From Chloroflexota bacterium (GTDB taxonomy: Bacteria; Chloroflexota; Anaerolineae; VGOG01), in the NCBI GenBank assembly GCA_030615705.1, contig JAUWYT010000017.1, positions 1-12,068 of the forward strand: DNA of 12,068 nt, written 5' to 3'. Under the pieces are notes generated by a model, which worked only from the letters and a program-made list of their open reading frames with translations, was not told the DNA's origin and ran no database searches. Shown here in pieces: positions 7,325 to 12,068 of this stretch. The translations under genes and the position numbers were made by a program. Within the stretch, counting starts at the first letter, position 1. The number at the start of each line of letters is the position of its first letter.

Positions 7325-7480
7325 ATGGGTAGGCCTATCGTGGCCATCGTTGGTCGGCCCAACATTGGTAAGTCAACACTCTTCAACAGGCTGATGGGGA
7401 AGCGCTTGGCCATCGCAGATGAAGTTCCACGCACCCCCGCGACCACTATGGCATCAGATGAGATCGACTTTTGTAATTAG
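7325..7480 (+). pseudogene. der: Truncated 5' fragment of der (EngA ribosome-assembly GTPase)
   Basis: A 51-codon reading frame starting [20 protein letters not shown], which matches the N-terminus of Der/EngA, the double-GTPase needed for 50S ribosome assembly (typically about 430-480 residues). The P-loop GRPNIGKST (residues 10-18) is intact. The following switch region, normally like EDTPGTTRDR, is already degraded ([16 protein letters not shown]) and the frame ends at TAG 7478-7480 after DFCN. No G3 or G4 motif and no second G domain follow; the next 73 bases lead straight into the PP2C gene. Start codon and ribosome binding site are preserved. It is best read as the remnant of a recombination or partial gene copy, with the functional der elsewhere in the genome. 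A short expressed peptide cannot be excluded. Confidence 0.85.
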
Positions 7481-7535
7481 GCCCAAGTAGGGGAAGAATA
7501 GAGTATAGCCGACGAACTGTCATACATTCTGGTTT

Positions 7536-7542
7536 GAGGAGG
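7536..7542 (+). promoter_or_regulatory. Ribosome binding site of the PP2C gene
   Basis: GAGGAGG lies eleven bases before ATG 7554, a slightly long spacing. It is part of the 11-base string GAGGAGGCGAC shared with the site before the FHA gene at 2746. Confidence 0.65.
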
Positions 7543-7553
7543 CGACGGCCCAA

Positions 7554-9074
7554 ATGGCAGAGAAGATCAAGTTCGAGGTGGGAAAAGCCAGTCATCCTGG
7601 CCGTAAACGGGATCATAATGAGGACAGCCTCGGCTTCTTTGAGCCAGAGGATCCCGACCAGCTTGCTGAAAGAGGAGCTATTTATATTGTTGCTGATGGG
7701 ATGGGCGGCCACGAGGCGGGTGCAGTTGCCAGCGACCGCGCTTGGCGAAAAGTGATAGATGAATACTACTACGGTGATCCTGCTCTTGGCATAAAGGAAA
7801 GTTTGGAGAGGGCCATTAAGATCGCTAATGAGGAGATATATGGGTTAGCTTCCCGTAACCCGACCTGGGCCGGGATGGGATCTACCATCGTCGCAGCCGT
7901 CTTGCATGGTGAGAATGAGCTGTACGTCGCCAATGTAGGCGATAGTAGAGCTTACCTGGTGCGCGCTGATGAAATAAGGCAAATCACAAAGGATCACTCT
8001 TGGGTCCGGCAGCAGATAGATGCTGCCAATCTTACCCCAGAGGAAGCCAAGAGGCACCCTCGTCGCAGCGCCATTACTCGTTCTTTGGGCAGGCGGCCTG
8101 ATGTTCAAGTGGATGTCTTTGAGGAAGAATTGCAGCCGGACGATAAACTGATTCTTTGCTCTGATGGATTATCTGATGTCGTGAGAGATGAAGAGATTGC
8201 AAAGATCGCCTCCAGCTACAAGGCACAAGAAGCTGTTCAGAAGATGGTTGATCTAGCCAACCATCGAGGGGGACCCGACAACATCACCGCTATTGCCCTC
8301 AGCTACCCTACAGGCATTGCAGCGCCGACTGGGGTCTTGAAGTGGATCGTTGGTTTGGGCATATTAGCTGTTGTTGCGATGGCAGTCATTGTTGGACTTG
8401 AGTATATTATTGCGCCTAAGCAGCTCACTCCCACTCCTGGCCCTACTCCCATCATAACTCCAACCACTCCGCCTGCGACGGCAGCAATGCCTCCAACATT
8501 TACACCAGTGTCTCCGACACCTAGACCAATGTCTCCAACACCTACACCAGTGCCTCCAACACCTACGCCAACGCTTCCAACACCTACATCAGCAAGACCT
8601 CAGGTTGCACCAACATCAACCATAGCTCTGACTCCTGGGCCACCGGCCGTCGTGACGACATTGCCCACCCCATCGCCAACAACACTGGCCCCATCGCCAA
8701 CACCAACCCTCCTTCCAGCACCGACACTGAGCGAGCCGGTGGACGAGGTTGAATTCGTACGCGGTCAAGAGGTTGTCCTGCGATGGGAATGGACGGAGAC
8801 CCTAGGCCCTGATATGCGGTTCAGTGTGCTGATGCGACATGAAGAACAGGAGTCGCACATAGAGATTGGCTGTGTGACAAGTAAGGAATACAGCTTGGGG
8901 CATGAGCCACCGTCGTCCAAGTATGGCCACTATTTTTGGAAGGTAGTGGTAGTACGAGAGGTGGAAGATGCGACAGTTCAAGAAGTCAGCAAACTCAGCG
9001 AAGAACAGCGCTTCTGGTGGCTTTGGCCCAAAGAGGTGCCGAGACCAACGCGAACAACAGGTCCACCACACTAA
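7554..9074 (+). CDS. Membrane PP2C-family Ser/Thr phosphatase with outer domain
   Basis: A 506-residue PPM/PP2C phosphatase, the likely counterpart of the two kinases: it removes phosphate from Ser/Thr with two bound Mg/Mn ions. The catalytic domain (about 5-255) has all main motifs: RKRDHNED (17-24), VADGMGGHEAG (metal ligand Asp48, Gly49), GSTIVAAVL, GDSRAYL, KDHSWV, SDGLSD (203-208) and GGPDNIT (Asp242, Asn243). A membrane helix follows at about 264-284, then a Thr/Pro-rich linker (about 289-390) and an outer domain (about 393-506) with Ig/Fn3-like strands (VVLRWEWTE, YFWKVVVVRE) and a Trp-rich tail. The build matches the kinase upstream: catalytic domain inside, beta domain outside, joined by helix and TP linker. 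The outer domains are not clearly the same, so they may read different cues. It lies 73 bases after the der remnant, in line with the same operon. Confidence 0.95.
   Translation: MAEKIKFEVGKASHPGRKRDHNEDSLGFFEPEDPDQLAERGAIYIVADGMGGHEAGAVASDRAWRKVIDEYYYGDPALGIKESLERAIKIANEEIYGLASRNPTWAGMGSTIVAAVLHGENELYVANVGDSRAYLVRADEIRQITKDHSWVRQQIDAANLTPEEAKRHPRRSAITRSLGRRPDVQVDVFEEELQPDDKLILCSDGLSDVVRDEEIAKIASSYKAQEAVQKMVDLANHRGGPDNITAIALSYPTGIAAPTGVLKWIVGLGILAVVAMAVIVGLEYIIAPKQLTPTPGPTPIITPTTPPATAAMPPTFTPVSPTPRPMSPTPTPVPPTPTPTLPTPTSARPQVAPTSTIALTPGPPAVVTTLPTPSPTTLAPSPTPTLLPAPTLSEPVDEVEFVRGQEVVLRWEWTETLGPDMRFSVLMRHEEQESHIEIGCVTSKEYSLGHEPPSSKYGHYFWKVVVVREVEDATVQEVSKLSEEQRFWWLWPKEVPRPTRTTGPPH
8484..8588 (+). 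repeat. Five 21-bp tandem repeats in the PP2C linker
   Basis: Five adjacent copies of a 21-bp unit close to CCAATGTCTCCAACACCTAC plus A begin at 8484, 8505, 8526, 8547 and 8568. Each encodes a seven-residue unit of the PxxPTPT type. The unit is a multiple of three bases, so copy number can drift and alter the reach of the outer domain without frameshift. Confidence 0.8.
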
Positions 9075-9120
9075 GTTCTAAGCCGATTAATAGCTCGCAC
9101 GCATTTCGGTATTGCGTTTG

Positions 9121-9126
9121 GGAGGT
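9121..9126 (+). promoter_or_regulatory. Ribosome binding site supporting a GTG start
   Basis: GGAGGT lies eight bases before GTG 9135 and supports that codon as the start of the DUF11 protein. The resulting N-terminus is a plausible signal peptide. Confidence 0.8.
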
Positions 9127-9134
9127 AAGCAAAG

Positions 9135-10574
9135 GTGATACAAAGTCATAGAAGGTCTGAGTACACCATCTATTTCCACTTGCTTACTCTAGGCTTATTT
9201 GCCTTGATCATTGCGTTCCTTGCCGGAATAAGCCCTATCGCAACAAAGGTGAGTCTAGCTGACCAGCCAAGCCCCATCTTGCAGATAAGCAAGACAGCCA
9301 AGCCGGAGCCAGTGGCTCCTGGGGGGCTGCTCACGTATACACTGGCGGTGACGAATACAGGCGATGCTCGCGCGACGGTGTTGGTCATCACAGATACGAT
9401 CCCCCTGAGCACAACTTGGCACAGCGGTGGTTCCTACTTTGCTGATCGTCATGAAGTATTATGGGTTGAGCCTGCTTTGGAAATTAATGAGTGCATTACG
9501 AAGACATTCACTGTTGGAGTCGATGCGGACAGTGTCACAAATGCTGGTTTTATCAAAAATGATATGTATGGCGTCAAATGTGCGGAGAGAGTGGCCCCAA
9601 CTACGGGCACGCCGATAATAACTACCGTCAAACTTGCAGACTTGGCTATCTCCAAGACAGGACCTCCTTCGATTGCTCCTGGAGAGAGAATATCCTATCA
9701 AATCACCTATACCAACACGGGCGGAACTGCTGAGAATGTCATCATTACTGAGACACTTCCAGTACTTCTGGAGTACTTGAGTAGCAACCGAGAACCCGTC
9801 GTGCAACAAGGTCAGAGAGTAATATGGGATGTGAGGACGGTGGTGGGTGGTCCGCACACACTAGTCCTCACAGGTGTAGTGAACAGTAACATATTAAGGC
9901 CCATTACCCTCACTAATCGGGTAACAGTAAGTACAAGTGTATCGGAGGTCTTTACAGGCAACAACTTTGGCTCATGCGAAACTCGTGTTATCCCAACTGC
10001 TGTTGTCAAAAAGATCTATCTTCCAATTGTTCTCAGAGACTACTCTGTTCTTTGCAATGGGGGCTTTGAGACCGGCAATTTTGACTGTTGGGAGCACGGC
10101 GGGGATCTCCCGCAACCCATTGTAAGCTCTCCTTACGCGCACTCAGACAAGTATGCGGCATTACTTGGGGATTCTAGCTATTGTAACACCTCGGATCCCG
10201 ATGAGCTAGGAGATCACAAGGCTTGGATGTATCAAACTTTCTTTGTTCCATTTATGGATATGCCTAATCTGACATTCTGGTACCGCGTCCAAACCTATGA
10301 CCATATCAAGTGGACTGATGGCCGCTTGGGGGACTCCTTTGATGTCTACATCAACGACAATCTTATCCTACAAGATAACTACGACAACTATCCAGACCCT
10401 GCTCTTGGTTGCGACTCTCTACAGGACTTGGGTTGGAAGCAATTCATGCATGACCTTACACCTCTTAGGGGTCAGAAGATCACGTTGCGTTTCGAGAACG
10501 CGACCAGAGTTGATGGGTGGTATAACACTTGGACATATGTGGATGATGTGCAGATTCAAGCGGCGGCACAATGA
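9135..10574 (+). CDS. Secreted DUF11-repeat surface protein
   Basis: A 479-residue exported protein. A signal peptide (hydrophobic core about 13-31, possible cleavage near SLA|DQ at 42) is followed by two DUF11-type beta repeats. The first (about 47-150) begins LQISKTAKPEPVAPGGLLTY and has VTNTGDA and ITDTIP; the second (about 166-285) has LAISKTGPPSIAPGE, YTNTGGTAENVIITETLP. A KKIYLPIVLRDY spacer (about 292-303), typical of Chloroflexota surface proteins, leads to a C-terminal jelly-roll-like module (about 306-475) opening NGGFETGNFDCW and ending in WTYVDDVQI, resembling carbohydrate-binding or MAM-like domains. There is no sorting signal or C-terminal helix that I can see. Start: GTG 9135 with GGAGGT eight bases upstream; the PP2C stop is 60 bases before. 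It is the last gene before the terminator and could be a surface client of the signalling genes, but its ligand is unknown. Confidence 0.88.
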   Translation: MIQSHRRSEYTIYFHLLTLGLFALIIAFLAGISPIATKVSLADQPSPILQISKTAKPEPVAPGGLLTYTLAVTNTGDARATVLVITDTIPLSTTWHSGGSYFADRHEVLWVEPALEINECITKTFTVGVDADSVTNAGFIKNDMYGVKCAERVAPTTGTPIITTVKLADLAISKTGPPSIAPGERISYQITYTNTGGTAENVIITETLPVLLEYLSSNREPVVQQGQRVIWDVRTVVGGPHTLVLTGVVNSNILRPITLTNRVTVSTSVSEVFTGNNFGSCETRVIPTAVVKKIYLPIVLRDYSVLCNGGFETGNFDCWEHGGDLPQPIVSSPYAHSDKYAALLGDSSYCNTSDPDELGDHKAWMYQTFFVPFMDMPNLTFWYRVQTYDHIKWTDGRLGDSFDVYINDNLILQDNYDNYPDPALGCDSLQDLGWKQFMHDLTPLRGQKITLRFENATRVDGWYNTWTYVDDVQIQAAAQ

Positions 10575-10632
10575 ATTTGCCCATCTCAAGTGTAGCACTT
10601 TGGTGCTGAATTGCTGCTAGCAAAAAGAATAG

Positions 10633-10676
10633 AAAGAGGGGTCGGTCAACGATGGCCGGTCCCTCTTTGGCTTTTT
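10633..10676 (+). terminator. Rho-independent terminator of the signalling/DUF11 unit
   Basis: A 13-bp stem pairs 10633-10645 (AAAGAGGGGTCGG) with 10656-10668 (CCGGTCCCTCTTT) through eleven Watson-Crick and two G-T pairs, with a ten-base loop, then TTTTT at 10672-10676. It lies 59 bases after the DUF11 stop codon and is the only strong terminator seen in the window. Confidence 0.82.
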
Positions 10677-10718
10677 CGAGAACCTTTCGAGTTAAGGACA
10701 ACCTGTCCCCGACGAAAT

Positions 10719-10851
10719 CAGACATTTTGAAAGGGGGATATTCTCAAGCTCCTCACCCATCTTATTGTCAACTTACTCCCTCAAATCTGTGTGCCGTGCC
10801 GCGAGAATCAGGCCAAATCAGGCCACAGACGAGGGGCCTGCAAAATGTCTG
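10719..10851. repeat. MITE-like inverted-repeat unit
   Basis: CAGACATTTTG (10719-10729) and its perfect reverse complement CAAAATGTCTG (10841-10851) bound a 133-bp segment. The bases just outside, CGACGAAAT (10710-10718) and CGACGCAAT (10852-10860), match at 8 of 9 positions in direct orientation, as an aged 9-bp target-site duplication would. No reading frame of note lies inside. I do not recognise the family; chance or an operator pair remain possible. Confidence 0.4.
10806..10825. repeat. Perfect 10-bp tandem duplication
   Basis: AATCAGGCCA occurs twice in direct succession, inside the MITE-like unit. Its meaning is unknown; replication slippage is the simplest origin. Confidence 0.7.
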
Positions 10852-10878
10852 CGACGCAATTGCACTGGTTGACATTTT
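10842..10878. promoter_or_regulatory. Candidate operator dyad overlapping the -35 box
   Basis: AAAATGTC (10842-10849) and GACATTTT (10871-10878) form an inverted repeat whose centre nearly coincides with the palindrome GCAATTGC (10856-10863). The right arm overlaps the TTGACA box, so a bound repressor would block the promoter. The left arm is also the end of the MITE-like unit, so this may instead be a by-product of that repeat. Confidence 0.35.
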
Positions 10879-10896
10879 CATGCCTTGTGCTATAAT
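10869..10896 (+). promoter_or_regulatory. Near-consensus sigma-70-type promoter for the glycosyltransferase gene
   Basis: TTGACA (10869-10874) and TATAAT (10891-10896) both match consensus, with a 16-bp spacer and an extended -10 TG at 10888-10889. Transcription would begin near 10903, giving a leader of about 85 bases that contains the first heptamer array. It lies downstream of the terminator, so it probably starts a separate unit. Confidence 0.8.
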
Positions 10897-10947
10897 TTAC
10901 GCCTGTGGGGGAAGCGGGGGAAGGGTTGGCAGAGGTTGGAGAGACCA

Positions 10948-10982
10948 GTTGGAGGCTGGAAGTCGGAAATTGGAAGTTGGAA
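10948..10982 (+). repeat. Degenerate heptamer array before the glycosyltransferase start
   Basis: Five adjacent 7-bp units: GTTGGAG, GCTGGAA, GTCGGAA, ATTGGAA, GTTGGAA. Two further copies (GTTGGCA at 10925 and GTTGGAG at 10935) lie just upstream out of phase. The same heptamer forms a cleaner array inside the gene at 11545-11600. The region stays open in the glycosyltransferase frame, so it may be leader or N-terminal coding sequence. Confidence 0.8.
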
Positions 10983-10986
10983 ATGG

Positions 10987-12068
10987 GTGCCTTTGCTATT
11001 GGTGATAGCTATGGCAACGGCCCTGCGCTTCTGGGCTCTCGGATGCATACCGCCCGGCCTTTACCACGATGAAGCTTTCAACGGCCTGGATGCCCTTGGC
11101 GTTTTAGAAGGCCAAAGGCCGGTTTTCTTTGAGGCCAACAACGGCCGCGAGCCATTTTTTGTCTATCTGGTAGCTCTATCCGTGACCGTCCTGGGCCGGA
11201 GCCCAGGGGCGATACGGATCGTGGCTGCCTTGCTGGGCACTTTGACAATTCCCGCCACCTATCTCATGGCTAAAGCCGTGTTCAATCGGCGCATCGGGCT
11301 GTTGGCCGCCGCCATCACGGGCCTGACCCTGTGGCACGTCAACTTGAGCCGCATTGGCTTCCGCGCCGTGGCCATGCCCCTCTTGGTGGCCCTGGCCCTC
11401 TGGCAACTGTGGCTCGGTCTGAAGGATGGCAACAGACGCCATTTCCTGGCGGGGGGTTTGCTCTACGGGTTCACCTTCTATGCGTACCTAGCGGCACGAT
11501 TCACCATCGTAGCCCTGGCCGTCTTCGGCCTGTATCTAATCCTGGTTGGAAGTTGGAAGTTGGAGGTTGGAAGTCGGAGGTTGGAGGTTGGAGGTTGGAG
11601 GCATGGTGCTTTGACCTTTGTGCTGGCCGCCCTGGTGGTTTTGGCCCCGCTGATGGTCTATGTGGCCACGCACGGGGATGCCTTCCTTGGCCGTGTCGGG
11701 CAGGTGACGATATTCAATCCCGCGATTAACGAAGGCGACTTCTGGGGGACACTCCTGCGGCATGCAGGCAAGACACTGCTGATGTTCACCAATCGTGGCG
11801 ATTTCATCCCTCGCCACAACGTGCCCTTTCGCCCTGTCTTCGATCCAGTTCTGGGCGCCTTCTTCCTGCTGGGGCTGATCCTTTGCTTCATTAGATTTCG
11901 CCAGAGAGTTGAGCACGCCTTTGTCCTAATCTGGCTGGCGGTCATGATTTTACCCACCATACTGGCTGAGGATGCGCCGCATTTCCTGCGAAGTGTTGGC
12001 ATTTTGCCTATAGCTTTTGTCGTGCCAGCAATAGGGCTGGATTCCCTATGGCGCTTCCTGGAAAACAG
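10987..12068 (+). CDS. GT39/PMT-type membrane glycosyltransferase, 3' end cut by window
   Basis: The reading frame is open to the window end (at least 360 codons) and encodes a polytopic protein of the GT39 (PMT/ArnT-like) group, which moves sugars from polyprenyl-phosphate donors to acceptors on the outer face of the membrane. Visible hallmarks are a first helix (PLLLVIAMATALRFWALG), then GLYHDEAFNGLDALG with the acidic Asp-Glu pair (11068-11073) expected in the first outer loop, NNGREPFFVYL, several further helices, and EDAPHFLRSVG near the end. The start is uncertain: GTG 10987 keeps the first helix whole, whereas ATG 11011 would cut into it, and the frame stays open further upstream through the heptamer array. 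The internal array at 11545-11600 encodes VGSWKLE-type units in a loop between two helices. It has its own promoter and is probably not part of the signalling operon. The acceptor is unknown. Confidence 0.85.
   Translation, partial: MPLLLVIAMATALRFWALGCIPPGLYHDEAFNGLDALGVLEGQRPVFFEANNGREPFFVYLVALSVTVLGRSPGAIRIVAALLGTLTIPATYLMAKAVFNRRIGLLAAAITGLTLWHVNLSRIGFRAVAMPLLVALALWQLWLGLKDGNRRHFLAGGLLYGFTFYAYLAARFTIVALAVFGLYLILVGSWKLEVGSRRLEVGGWRHGALTFVLAALVVLAPLMVYVATHGDAFLGRVGQVTIFNPAINEGDFWGTLLRHAGKTLLMFTNRGDFIPRHNVPFRPVFDPVLGAFFLLGLILCFIRFRQRVEHAFVLIWLAVMILPTILAEDAPHFLRSVGILPIAFVVPAIGLDSLWRFLEN
11545..11600 (+). repeat. Eight-unit heptamer array inside the glycosyltransferase gene
   Basis: Eight adjacent 7-bp units, all GTTGGAA or GTTGGAG except one GTCGGAG. 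Three units make 21 bases and encode the seven-residue unit VGSWKLE, which shows here as VGSWKLEVGSRRLEVGGW. The array lies between two hydrophobic helices (VFGLYLIL and ALTFVLAALVVLAPLMVY). Gain or loss of one or two units would shift the frame. The repeated GG runs could also form a two-tier G-quadruplex. Confidence 0.92.

Larger units (their letters stand above)
10575..10986. other. Repeat-rich intergenic region between two transcription units
   Basis: No convincing gene. In order it holds a small AGCAC/GTGCT hairpin (10594-10607), the intrinsic terminator (10633-10676), a MITE-like inverted-repeat unit with near-identical 9-bp flanks (10710-10860), a 10-bp tandem duplication (10806-10825), a dyad over a strong promoter (10842-10896) and a degenerate heptamer array (10948-10982). 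An open frame of about 117 codons across it has no family features and crosses the promoter, so it is not called. Confidence 0.7.

Noticed and set aside
7325..7480. Reading the der fragment as a functional small GTPase gene
   Set aside because: Only the P-loop is present; the later G motifs, the second G domain and the KH-like end are missing.
10696..10708. GGACA-ACC-TGTCC palindrome as a LexA-type or other operator
   Set aside because: Five-base arms only, no promoter next to it, and it does not match a consensus that I can name with confidence.
10652..11005. Forward open frame of 117 codons between the DUF11 and glycosyltransferase genes
   Set aside because: It starts inside the terminator loop, runs through the promoter and the heptamer array, and encodes no family-like sequence.
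11331..11729. Forward open frame of 132 codons inside the glycosyltransferase region
   Set aside because: The overlapping frame encodes clear GT39 helices and motifs; this one is a shadow, kept open in part by the heptamer repeat.

Overview
The window looks like a chromosomal stretch from a member of the Chloroflexota, probably an Anaerolineae-type lineage. This is inferred from style, not from a marker gene. The pointers are long Thr/Pro-rich linkers between a membrane helix and an outer Ig-like domain, a DUF11 surface protein with a YLPIVL-type spacer before its C-terminal module, a GT39 enzyme with a GLYHDEAFNGLDALG-type first loop, and a dense set of Ser/Thr kinase, FHA and PP2C genes. 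All genes lie on the + strand. No tRNA, rRNA, CRISPR array or transposase gene was seen.

Layout: (1) 12-1393, a TadE/TadG-like pilus-associated protein whose stop overlaps the start of an unrecognised secreted Cys-rich protein. (2) 1414-9074, a phosphosignalling block: a soluble Ser/Thr kinase with a C-terminal FHA domain; a small stand-alone FHA protein; a large vWA-Ig-Ig-TM-FHA membrane protein; a membrane Ser/Thr kinase with an N-terminal zinc ribbon and an outer domain; a 51-codon remnant of the GTPase gene der; and a membrane PP2C phosphatase with an outer domain. (3) 9135-10574, a secreted DUF11 protein, followed by a strong intrinsic terminator (10633-10676) that probably ends the whole transcription unit. 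(4) 10677-10986, a repeat-rich intergenic region with a near-consensus promoter. (5) from about 10987 to the window end, a GT39-type membrane glycosyltransferase, cut by the window, which carries an array of a 7-bp repeat inside its coding sequence.

How the genes may work together: kinase and PP2C each place a catalytic domain inside the cell and an Ig-like domain outside, so they can write and erase phosphothreonine in response to an outside cue. Three FHA domains could read the marks. The vWA protein has the opposite order (outer N-terminus, inner C-terminal FHA) and carries five copies of a T-R-x-(M/V) motif flanking that FHA domain, which are good candidates for the phosphosites. The pilus-like and DUF11 genes at the edges suggest that the output concerns the cell surface or adhesion. 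This linkage is inference from gene order and domain topology; no phosphorylation or binding is shown by sequence alone.

Most notable items: the T-R-x-(M/V) motif set, the der fragment with intact start and ribosome binding site, the heptamer arrays in and just before the glycosyltransferase gene, and a MITE-like inverted repeat with near-identical 9-bp flanks.
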